Source: Rhabdophis nuchalis
Taxonomy: Eukaryota; Chordata; Lepidosauria; Squamata; Natricidae
DNA: 64,000 bases
NCBI GenBank assembly: GCA_039707465.1
Contig: CM077644.1
Coordinates: 219,175,462 to 219,239,461, forward strand
Direction of reading: 5' to 3'
The notes beneath the pieces are model-generated. The model had not been told where the DNA came from, did not search any database, and saw only the letters and a list, made by a program, of their open reading frames with translations. Positions 1 through 12,740 of the stretch are shown piece after piece (within the stretch, counting starts at the first letter, position 1; each line of letters starts with the position of its first letter). The translations under genes and the position numbers were made by a program.

Positions 1-268
1 AAATTCAGATGCTTGACAACTAGTTCATATTTATGACAGTTGCAGTGTTCTGGGGACATGTGATCAGCTTTTGCAACCATCTGACAAGCAAAGTCAGTGG
101 GGAAGCCAGATTCACTTAACAACCATGTTACTAATTTAACAAATGCAATGATTCATTTAACAACTGTGGCAAAAAAGTCATGAAATAGGCCAAACCTCAC
201 TTAACAAATGTTTCACTCAGCAACATAAATTTTGAGCCCAATTGTAGTCATAACTCAAGGTGTCCCTT
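1..268. repeat. Fragment of TACAGGTAGTCCTC-type terminal-inverted-repeat element
   Basis: Runs of 'acttaacaac', 'gtgatcagcttttgcaacc' and 'cataactcaagg' match the interior of the better-preserved copies at 3900-4660 and 21450-21839. Both ends are missing or decayed here. Confidence 0.6.
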
Positions 269-2870
<2,602 letters not shown>

Positions 2871-2879
2871 TAAAAGATT

Positions 2880-3899
2880 AGATCATCAACTTTTATTATT
2901 GTTTATTTATCTTATCCTATCTTTCCTTTCTTAGTTCAGAGGAACTGAATTTAACAGAATTTGAGGTTGAGGGTCAAAATGCTCAGATTCCTATCTCAGC
3001 TGATTATCATTTAGAGAGATAACAAAATAATAATTCTTTAAACTTTCTCACTGCATTTCAAGGAAAGCCTACATACTGTAGATGCTAAATAAAGTACGGT
3101 ACCTTCAGAGTGATTTTATTTGAAAGTTTGTATCAAAAATCATGAAATTAAAATTGTCCTTTTTACCCTGCCCACATTTGCTGTTACTGCTAATTTATAT
3201 AACAACATGCAGTTAATGCCACTTGACTTAGATAAGAACAATGAAGGGATCTGCAGTTTTTAAGAGTACAGTTGTGGAAAATAAATGAAGTTATTTATTC
3301 CGAGGCTATTCTTTGCCATTTCAGGAAATAAAATGTAATAATTTTGCATGTGGTCGATTGATGGGGGTATTTATTTATCTAATTTATAGGTATGCCCCTC
3401 TCATTAAGGTTTAATTTATATATATCCAAACAACAGCATACAATCAATAGGCAACCAGGAAAAAAATATAGATAAATGTCCAATCAGCATAACAATCTCA
3501 TGGGCTCTGCATAGCATGATCCCTAAAAATAGGCAGCAGCACTTAAGACTGTCCAAGTCAAATTTATATGGTAGATCAAAAATAAGCATGCAAAAAGGTC
3601 AGAATACCTCCCTCCTTGCCTTCACAGAACACAGATGCTATAGAAGGTTGCTAGGAAACCTCTTTCTTCACCAATCCATAGAAGAACCTGTCTTTTCCTA
3701 TTGACCTGAGATAATTCCCAGATACTATAACATTAGAGTGCCTGTAAACACTGCATGCTTTTAAAAATTTAATAATTAGGTTCTTTGGATAGTGTTGTGA
3801 CATGCAAGATGACGCTTCAGTTAAGGTACGTTTATTGCAATTTTGTTTTAGGAAGATGTAATTAAGATATCTTCTAGCAAGAGTATCAAAACAAAAAGA
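2880..3899. other. No gene recognised
   Basis: AT-rich intergenic DNA; no repeat or coding signal identified with confidence. Confidence 0.5.
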
Positions 3900-4660
3900 T
3901 AGAGGTAACTCTCAACTTATGACCACAGTTAGTACCAAAATTTCCATCGCTAAATGAGTATTCAATATGACCTATGACCTATTACTTGCTGTTTATTTGT
4001 ACACTGTAAACTTTTGCACCGGAGACAAATTCCTTGTGTGTCCAATCACACTTGGCCAATAAAGAATTCTATTCTATTCTATCCTATCCTATCCTATCCT
4101 ATCCTATTGTGAATTACACCAATCTTTTTTGCTGGAGTAGTTAAGCAAATCAACACAGTTGTTAAGTGAATCACATAGTCATTAAGTGAATTCAGTTTTA
4201 CCTATTGATGTTGCTTGTCAGAAACCAGCTGGGAAGGTCACAAATGATGACCATGTGAGCCCCCAACTGCAACCATTGTAAATACATGCTGGTTGCCAAG
4301 TCCCCAAATTTTGTTCACATGTACACTGTAACAATAGTAAAATTTTACGACCTGTTGTGCCACAGTTAAGTGAATCACTGCAGTTGTTACATTAGTAACC
4401 CGGTTGTTAAGTGACTCTGACTTCCCTATTGCCTTTGCTTGTCAGAAAGTCACAAAAAGTGATCACACGACCTTAGGACACTGCAACCGTCATCATTAAT
4501 ATGAGTCAATTGCCAAGCATCTGCATTTTGATCACATGACCACGTGGCTACTGAAATGGTCATTAAGTGTGAGAAACGGCCATAAGTCACATTTTCAGTG
4601 CCGCTGTAACTTTGAACGGTACCTAAACCAATGGTGGTAAGTCGAGGACTACCTGTATGT
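3900..4660. repeat. TIR element (TACAGGTAGTCCTC family), interrupted by a LINE tail
   Basis: Left end is a decayed form of the terminal motif (ggtaactctcaacttatgac at 3904-3923); right end GTAAGTCGAGGACTACCTGTA is at 4637-4657. Inside are two diverged head-to-tail copies of the same core (gttaagtgaatca...cttgtcagaa) and an inserted CR1-type LINE tail (3990-4106). Confidence 0.6.
3990..4106 (+). mobile_element. CR1-type LINE 3' tail with (ATTCT)n/(ATCCT)n microsatellite
   Basis: CCTTGTGTGTCCAATCACAC followed by TTGGCCAATAAA and repeated ATTCT then ATCCT units. The same tail recurs at 28640-28716. ATTCT is the complement of AATAG, the microsatellite known to be seeded by snake CR1 LINEs. Confidence 0.75.
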
Positions 4661-6150
4661 AATATGCCATATTCTTGCAGATAAAAATGTGAGAACCACT
4701 TACCTAATAAGGGGATGGACTTCTTTAGTTGCATTACAGCAGAAGTGTCGTGAAGGTGCTTTAATTTGTTGGCTGGTTCCTCGAACTTGTGATTCTGTGT
4801 CGCAAGTGATGCAGCTAAGATTGTTACATGTATTTAGTAAAAAAAAACCTACCCTTTTCTTGCCTTCAACATTATTCACTTCATTTTACACAGCCTGTAT
4901 TATCTATTATTTGTTTCTGATGTCTCTCTTTGCACTTTCTTTCAGGCCAGGTATCAACCAACCACATTCCTCAAGGTGCCAGAGAGATGAAATTACTGTC
5001 CTTAAATTCACTGAGAACTGACACTTCTGTTTTGCCACCAATGTTTGCTACCAAGTCCACCAAAGGAGGGCTTTCCCAGATTTACTTTCCATTCTCATTC
5101 TTATCACTGCCATCAATTGAGCCTCTGGGAACAAGCAAAGTCCTGCCAGCCATTCCAAGCCAGAAAAGATCCAGCTGCACAAGTGAAATGCTTGGTCAAT
5201 CACACTGTGACTCATTCAGTGACCATTAGCCCGGAAGCCCCACATGGTGGAAATGAATGAAAAGCACTAAAAATACTAAATGTTTGCTTTCTAATCCACT
5301 GCTGGAGGGCTGGCAAACTGATATTCTAAAAAGCAGACATTTATTACTGCAATTTATTGACCCATTTAATTGTATCTTGTATTGGGAACATGCTAGCATT
5401 ATGCAAATAGATGGAGAAACAAAGGAAAGGAAATGCAACTTCATTTTGTTACTATTTTGCTCTAATTGCCAAGTAATCAAACAATACAAGTCTGACAAAA
5501 CCCAAGAAGTTTTTACATATGATATTCCCATATTTCTGGTCAATTAAAAGCCTTTTACTTCTAAAGTGTTGCTGATTTTAGTAGAAGTTAAAAGTTTATT
5601 TTCTTTTCATTACAACCTGAGTAAATAAGTGCTGAGACATAATGAGAATGAATATTGCTATTTTCTCAATTCCAAGTAGGCACCAACTTTAACATGACTT
5701 GTTTTAATTCTGCTTGGAACTGTTGGCTATTGTGGCAGCCATGAGTTGAAAACATTGGTGACATGAAAACAAATAACAGCATTTTTCTTCCAATAATTTT
5801 AACTGCAAAGAAACAAAATGCAGAAATCAACAAATGTATGTTGCATTTAGGGATTTTTCATATAATCGTTTCAAGGGAACATCAGCTACATGTGTAATTT
5901 ATACACCAATATTTAACTCTTAAAAACAGAAGTCTTGTCAATAGACTTTCAACTGAAAATAGATCTGATTATCACAAAAAGTGAGAAAAAATCTGTGCAT
6001 AAAATAGTTTTAGTTTTAAGGGCTCTAAAACTTTAAAACTACGTACATTCATTCAGGTCTCGATCAAATCTGGGTACAATTAGTTCCTCGTTTTTCCAAC
6101 CTTCTGTTATTTTTGTCAGTTTCCCATTTTCAAAGGAGGTATGCATGAAA
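4661..6150. other. No gene recognised
   Basis: Short frames of 70-110 codons occur at 4689-5547 on both strands but overlap each other, lack domains and are taken as chance. Confidence 0.5.
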
Positions 6151-6155
6151 ATCAG

Positions 6156-6485
6156 TGTTATAACTTCAGTCAAAGGGTGAGGTCCACATCAGGTTTGCTC
6201 TAACAGGTTTCTTTATTTCAAGTACAGAAGAAATAGGCAGTAAAGTAAAGCGCGGTAGACCGGGGCTCCGGCGTTTGACAGCTCTTTATATAGGGAGCTG
6301 TCAAACGGGGGAGCCAATCAGGCTGCAGCAGGAGCCGGCTTTCCCGCCAGACGCGCCCCAGCCAATCAGGCGCGTCTGTCGGTTAGCCGGCTTGCTACTG
6401 CCTGTTGCCATGGCTCCAAAGAGGCAGCCTGGAAGACCTGCGGCCGGTCGTAAGTCGAGACCGGTCGCAGGTCGAGGACACAACA
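6156..6485 (-). mobile_element. Solo LTR of a Ty3/gypsy element
   Basis: On the minus strand it starts TGTTG and ends TAACA, carries CCAAT-type boxes, TATATAAAG (TATA) and AATAAA, and matches the LTR at 22447-25149 at both ends. It is flanked by a perfect 5-bp target duplication ATCAG (6151-6155 and 6486-6490), so it is a clean solo LTR left by LTR-LTR recombination. Confidence 0.88.
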
Positions 6486-6629
6486 ATCAGTACACAATAG
6501 TCACAGTAGCACGGGCCCTGCTTCAGTCTTAGATTATCTGCCACTGTGGGCTTGTTGTCTTCAAGTTGATTGTGTACATTTTGGGTTTTATTATCAGTTC
6601 CTGCCATGATTAGCAAGAAGCTTCAGCTT

Positions 6630-6850
6630 CTAATAGCAAAAGCAATTAGACTTATACACTGCTTCATAATGCTTTATACTCTCTAAGTGGTTTACAGAGT
6701 CAGCATATTGCCCTCAACAACCTGGACCCTCTTTTTACTAACCTCAGAAGGATAGAAGTCTGAGTCAACCTTGAGCCGGTCAAGATCAAACTGGCAGTGA
6801 GCAGTTAACTTGCTATACTATACCACCTGGATGACTTTGAGCCAGTTACT
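6630..6850 (-). mobile_element. Sauria-type tRNA-derived SINE
   Basis: Reverse complement shows the tRNA-like head, CGGCTCAAGGTTGACTCAG and the BovB-like 3' end (CTGTAAACCACTTAGAGAG). Same family as 29042-29322. Confidence 0.8.
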
Positions 6851-7022
6851 GTCTATCAGTCCTAGGGGGGGAAGCAATGGTAATCCACTTCTGAAAGAAC
6901 ATTGCCAAGAAAATTGCCAGGGCAATTGTCAACCTTATAAAGTCAACCAGATAGAAACACACAACTAAATAAACTAATTTTATTTTATTGTAAAGCTACA
7001 TTACAAGAATCTAGCAAGTCTG

Positions 7023-8597
7023 TGGCTTCTCTGGAAGAGAAAGTGGAAATCTTAAATCCGGACTGTCTCTAACAAGGGAAAGTGGTATGCGGCTACTTGC
7101 AACATTGTTTCTAGGTCTGGCTGGTTAAAAAAAAATTATTTTTCTACTCTCTCCTCTGGGCTCTGAGATGGGCGGTGGAAAGTGGCTTTTCTTTGTCCCT
7201 GCCTGACTATTTTTACTATGGAAAATTCCCAGCGTCTCTTTACAAATGGGACTCTCTCTGGATATTAATGAAGAATTTTTTTCTTGTTGGATTTGTGATT
7301 CCTTTCTGGATTACCTTCGTTATTATAACTATTGAGCTGGAAAATTGTCTCTCTCTTGGTTCCTGAATTTTACAACGTTTCAACCTTGATCTGAACTTTT
7401 GGCTCCCGGTTAGTCTCACCAACCCCACCCTGAAAACGCCATTTTGGTGGCATTGACTTTAACAGTTAATCATGGCTCAAGAAACAGCACTGGCAAGTTT
7501 AGAACAACGGATGGCTTCTCTTGAAACTGTTATACAAACTTTGGTAAACGAAATTCAGGCCCAGAGGGCTGAAAACATCAATTTCAAAAAGGAGCTATTG
7601 GATACTCGGAAGCAAGTGCTGGAAAACACACAGAAGACGGAAGAATTGGAAGGGGGGTTGGTGGGGGTTAAGGGAGAGATTAAAAATGTTACTAAAGAGG
7701 TTGGGGAAACAGATGGGCATGTGTCTAGGATTGATATGGAAAGAATGACATATTTTTTGAGATTTCAGAATGTTCTTGAGGAATCTGGTGAATGCCTCCC
7801 TGATCTTATGAGCACAATTTTAGCAAACTATTTACAAAAACCTAAGGATGAGATCAGGGGGGACATTGACCTAGCCTACAGAATTAACTCAGCATATGCT
7901 AGGATAAATGAAGTGCCTAGAGAGATACATGTGAAATTTGTTAGAAGGTCAACCAGAGAGGAAATCCTGAAACTGCAGAGAGAAAGTCCATTAATTTACC
8001 AACAAAAAACGGTCACTATCTTGAAGCAGATTCCTAGAAAGATTCGAGATGCAAGACGGAAATTTTCCTTCTTGTCTAAAACATTGTTTGATCATGGGAT
8101 TTGGTTCAAGTGGGTGACATCCGAAGGGATGCTGGTGTTCTGGGAAGGAGGAAGAGTGAGGATTAAAACAGTTGCTGAGGCAGAAGCCTTTTTTAAAAAA
8201 CATTCCTCTGCCCTGGGGGAAGATCCAGGGGGGACGGAGGGGGCCACGGCCCCGCCCGCTCGGGGCCAGGGAGGAGAAAAAGAAGATACAATAGCCAAAA
8301 GACTTAGATCGAAAAAATAACTTTGCCTTGATTTTTCTGAACAATTTTGCATAATATCTGTATCTGGATTTTTTGTAAATGTCTGACAGCATGGAATTGA
8401 GAATTTAGGTATATGTACTTGCTTTTACCTTGTAGTGTTATGAAAAATGCTTTTTTTTTGTTATTCTTTTATTGTGTATTTTATTGAGGTCTCGGAAGGG
8501 CCGACGACTCTGACGTGAATGCTCTCAAAATTTCTTTGTATCCCTTACCCTACCCTATAGAAAAAATGTAAAACCAATAAAACTTTTTCAATATAAA
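7023..8597 (+). mobile_element. ORF1-only L1-type retrotransposon insertion (HAL1-like)
   Basis: A 1.57-kb insertion flanked by a perfect 18-bp target duplication, AAGAATCTAGCAAGTCTG (7005-7022 and 8598-8615). It has a 5' leader (7023-7471), one intact ORF (7472-8320) and a 3'UTR ending in AATAAA (8577-8582). No endonuclease or reverse-transcriptase ORF follows. It was therefore mobilised as a unit by an L1 machinery supplied elsewhere. Confidence 0.85.
7472..8320 (+). CDS. L1-type ORF1p (RNA-binding chaperone), intact
   Basis: 282 residues. Residues about 5-75 form a coiled coil (LASLEQRMASLETVIQTLV and following heptads), the trimerisation region in the L1 family. Residues about 93-190 match the L1 RRM-like domain (FLRFQNV, AYRINSAYAR, PREIHVKFVRR), and about 190-245 the C-terminal domain (KIRDARRKFSFLSKTL). 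The end is basic (AKRLRSKK). The ATG has A at -3 and G at +4. No stop or frameshift interrupts it. ORF1p binds element RNA and is normally encoded next to ORF2, which is missing here. A mobile-element protein, not a host gene. Confidence 0.9.
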   Translation: MAQETALASLEQRMASLETVIQTLVNEIQAQRAENINFKKELLDTRKQVLENTQKTEELEGGLVGVKGEIKNVTKEVGETDGHVSRIDMERMTYFLRFQNVLEESGECLPDLMSTILANYLQKPKDEIRGDIDLAYRINSAYARINEVPREIHVKFVRRSTREEILKLQRESPLIYQQKTVTILKQIPRKIRDARRKFSFLSKTLFDHGIWFKWVTSEGMLVFWEGGRVRIKTVAEAEAFFKKHSSALGEDPGGTEGATAPPARGQGGEKEDTIAKRLRSKK

Positions 8598-8929
8598 AAG
8601 AATCTAGCAAGTCTGAAAGTACAAGCTTCCTGCCCCACGTTTATCTGCTTCATCAATTATATTAGTCCAGACAATAGGAGTCAACACTGATTTAAAGGCC
8701 ATTCCCCCCTGCCCCACAAAAAACCCTATACATGTAATGTTGGCTACTGAAGGAGATGTGTTCTGATCTTTTCTGTTTCTTCCTTGGCTTTTCGTCATCT
8801 TTTTTAAAATGGTGTGTAACCAGGCACCCCAACTTACAACATAGACAAAGATCTTACAAAGAAGCTTGCATGTCTCATAGAGAAGAGCAAATATCCTATC
8901 AATTATCTACTACAGTGCGGCCAGAAAAT

Positions 8930-9240
8930 CAAAGATCTAAAAGCAGCAGAAGATAAAATTATAGGGATGACATCCCCTCAATCAGCCAACACTCAGATAA
9001 GCAAAGATTAATACTAAGGAATCCAGCAGAAAACAATAACCTAATCAAGGAGCTATCAAGGAGAAAACCATGTTAACCCACACACACAAACTGGCAGGGC
9101 AAGCTACTATACATAAAGAGGGGGCAAACCCCCATTCATAAGCACTAATGATGTTACCTACTTAGGTACTAAACATGTGCAAGCAAAGAGCTAAGGTCAG
9201 AGAGCACCAAGGCCTCCATGATTCAATCCTGAGCTACGTG
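8930..9240. repeat. Interspersed repeat shared with 29480-29930
   Basis: Shares the blocks 'gagagcaccaagg', a stretch resembling 'taacatcattagtg' in reverse complement, and 'ctgagctac' with the copy at 29480-29930. The class is not determined. Confidence 0.5.
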
Positions 9241-9669
9241 TGTTCTCTTCTATCTTAAATATGTTAATCTATTAATCTGATTGCTGCATTCCGTGTTAGA
9301 TGAACCTCAAGATCAAATATAAAGATATGTTGGTGGCCTTCTCTGCTGGAAAGTGTCTTTTTTATAGTATCATTTCCCAAACGTACCTTCCATAGGGTGG
9401 CACAAATCAGATCACTATTATTCATAATGGCTTGCTCTCCAAAAAAACGTGGATTCCCCTTTGAGAGAGACCAAGACAGAGAGAGACAGAGAGACAGAAA
9501 TTGCTTACACTACATAATAAGGCCAGGGACCTTTTTAAGATTCTCTGTTTCAGGTTCCAATTGACAGGAATGTGTTCATGAGTCAGCAGCAGCAGAAAAA
9601 AGGAAATCAAGCACTGAAATAAAAGGTGGTCCTTCCCCCCCCCCCCACAATTTTTCCACAATTAGGACC

Positions 9670-9985
9670 AGAACCTCAGTTGTTAAGCAATACAGTTGTT
9701 AAATGAATCATACTCATTTTTGACTTCTTGCCACAGCCTTTAAGTGAATCAGTGTAGTTATGTGAATCACATGATCATTAAAGAAATCCAGCTTCCCCCT
9801 TATTGTCTTTGTCTGTCAGAAGCCCCCTGTGAAGGTCACAAAGGGCAATCCTGTGACCCTGGGATGCTGCAACCATTCTAAATACATACACCGGAATTTT
9901 GTTCATGTCACTATGGGGACATTGCAACAGTTGTAAGTCGGAGGGCCAGCCTTAAGTCATAAACTTAAGCTGTTGTAATTTCAAA
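9670..9985. repeat. Partial TACAGGTAGTCCTC-family repeat
   Basis: Contains the family blocks 'cagttgttaagcaat', 'gtctgtcagaagc', 'gaaggtcacaaagg' and 'gggatgctgcaacc'. The ends have decayed. Confidence 0.55.
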
Positions 9986-12500
9986 CCATTATTAAACTAA
10001 AGCAAAGAACTATTACTCAGGAAGTAGGGATTTCAGAGCTAGACAAACCATCTATATGATCTTGGGGCTCATTAGAACTGTTACTGGCAAAATGATGCAT
10101 TGGTGTTCTTAGAATGGGATTTGGGACAAGTCCCCATTACTACAATGGATAGAATACTGAGTTGAATGAAAGCAGCATTTCAACCTTTCACCTGTGTAAA
10201 TGAATCTGGAAACACTTTAGCCTTTTCCCTTATACGAGATTGGCTGAATCCAGTTATTTTATACCTAAACATGAATCCTTGACAGTAATGCAAGCCATTT
10301 TTCCTAGTACAGATGGCACTAAAGTGGATTCTCTTCTAGATCATAAGAAACAGCTTTTTAGCATTTGTTGACATCTGGAGGTTCAATCTGGGTCCTTCCA
10401 CAGATCAAACATGCATTTTATCTTGAATTATTCTCTCATCCTTGGATGCCTTGGGTAGATTAAGAATAAAATATTTTAAAATGACAGTCCCAGTAGAAAA
10501 ACTGTCTTTGAAAACATAGTTGAGGTCTGTTAGTTAAGGAGTCTTTACCCTCACAAGCTCCAGAATGCAGAATTCAAATATTTGGCCCAAAAGGCAAAGT
10601 TCTTAAAACCAATCTTTATGTTTTGAGCTGTGGTAAACTAACAAACCCATAGATTGCTGTGTGGCTTTACTCTGCTGATTGTATTCCTCAATTCCAGTAC
10701 AGATTAATTTCCTAGGAAGCGCAAGAGCTTTGTTGCCAAGTTCCATGACCTTCTCATCAGCCCTGCTGAGAAATAACAACATAAATATAGAAGAGTTTGG
10801 CTTGTCCATTGATGGGGTGTTATCTGGAAGGTCAGACGAGAAAATATTGCTGTGAATATGTGACTCTATTGGTCAGTAGATTTTGTTGTTTTTAAAGTGT
10901 TTGTTCGGAAGCATTATAACATTTTTCTGAATGCTCCTTTCCATGAAACACAACTGCATTTTCCCAACTAAGCCCTTGACTTTGACACTGATAAATGATG
11001 CAAAGGATAGGATTAGAGTTACAACGCCAGCTCAAGATATTTAGCTACCAAAAACAAGCTTAGGAAACACCTCCTCTCTTCCGTATGCAGATGCTAACTG
11101 GCCTGATAGGTGATAAAACAGCATGGTAATAGGGGAGCAAAATGTGATGGGAATAGATGCTACTCTGCTTTCCCATAGCATGCAACATTTTAGGAATTCT
11201 GGAGAAACAGTTCAGACTTCTCTCTTTCTCAGTTTCAGTAGTATGTCCAATGTATAACTTCAGCCTCCAGTGGCTCACCATGCACACTGATAGGATCAGT
11301 CCTATGATGAAAATATAAAGGATTTTCAGCTTGTTTCTACATTATGAAGTTAATGAGATAATGCTGGAAGGATAGTCAGTGGAGAGGAAATATTTTGTTT
11401 GGTCCTAAATCTGCAAATGTGCTGATACTGGAATCGTGTTAAGCCTATTAAATTTATAAACCAGAAATTGAGCTTCTACTAAGGGGAAAAGATTGGGGGG
11501 GGGGGGGGAGTTTATTTACTGGAAAAAGCTATGTGAAGAGATAAATATATTTCTGGTTAATCTTCTTTTGTGTTTATTGTCCTGTTAATATGGTAAATCT
11601 AATTTTAGAAACAAGAATTAGGGATACATTTTGTAAGGTATGATCTGCCTTTCTACTCCCTATCAGAAATTAACAAGTTTCTGGTCAACCAAAAGTAATC
11701 TAAAGCTTCTGGTATTATGGAAGGAAATGACAGAGCTTCTAAATTAATTTATCCAAAATCCAGAAAATAGTGCTAAACAGCAGAATGGAGGCCACAGATG
11801 GCATCTTTCTCCCTAGCCAAAAATGACCTTGGAAAAGGTGGAAAAGCAACAAATGAATCCAACTCAGTTGACCAATGTTCTCAATTTCCAGTACAAAGAA
11901 AAGGGCATACAGATCATAATTCTCTGCATATAACATTGTTTCCATAAACATATTACCTCTAGCCACTATTAAACCAAGTTTATTGCTTTGGGAAATAATT
12001 GAGGACTGGTGTACTGGTGTATGTGAAACTATCTAATTTAACTGTTGAAGACAGTCAGATTATTAAAAAAAACATGCTTTGGATCATGGAACCATATTTT
12101 TTTCCTAGCTGATGGAAATATTTAGTAAATACGAAATATTGAAATTGTGTCTAAAAAAGAGAGGTGACTATTTTTTTTCTAGGCCTGGTCCAGTTTATTA
12201 ATTTAAAGTTACAAGTTGTGGAATAGCATGTGTAGGACTGATAATCAAAAAGGAGCAGAAATTCTTTGGTAATGCAGAGATTGTTGTAGAGCAGCTGGGA
12301 CTCATTCCATACATGTACAAAAACGTTGCTGCTGAAATTTTGATGGGGCAAAACTTGAGAGTTTTTGCCTTCCTTTCAGATGGGCAATAGCTGGGGAAAG
12401 CATAAGAACCACCAAAGAAAAACTACTAATTAAATCATACCTATCAACTCTAGGACACATCAAATGGATGAATTCTTTCACACTCTTGGTTCTGCTACCC
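9986..12500. other. No gene recognised
   Basis: Unique-looking AT-rich DNA with a poly-G run at 11496-11508. No exon with plausible splice sites and domain content was found. Confidence 0.5.
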
Positions 12501-12503
12501 TGT

Positions 12504-12740
12504 TTCCCGGAAACTAAGACCTCCCCAGATAATAAGCCCTATTGGGCTTTTGACCACATGCACTAAAATAAGCCCTCCCCCCAAAATAAGACCTCCCAGA
12601 AAATATTGCAACACAGCAGCATGCTCACCGCCTCCTGCATCTCAAAAATAATAAGACCTCCCTGAAAATAAGGTCAATTGCTTATTTGGGAGGGGGGGTC
12701 AAAAGAAAAGAAGACCCTGTCTTGTTTTTGGGGAAACATG
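12504..12740. mobile_element. MITE with CCCTGTTTCCC / GGGAAACATGG inverted ends
   Basis: Ends are inverted copies of each other; the interior is made of repeated 'aataagacctccc' blocks. Same family as 45187-45440 and the end at 32140-32205. Confidence 0.65.
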
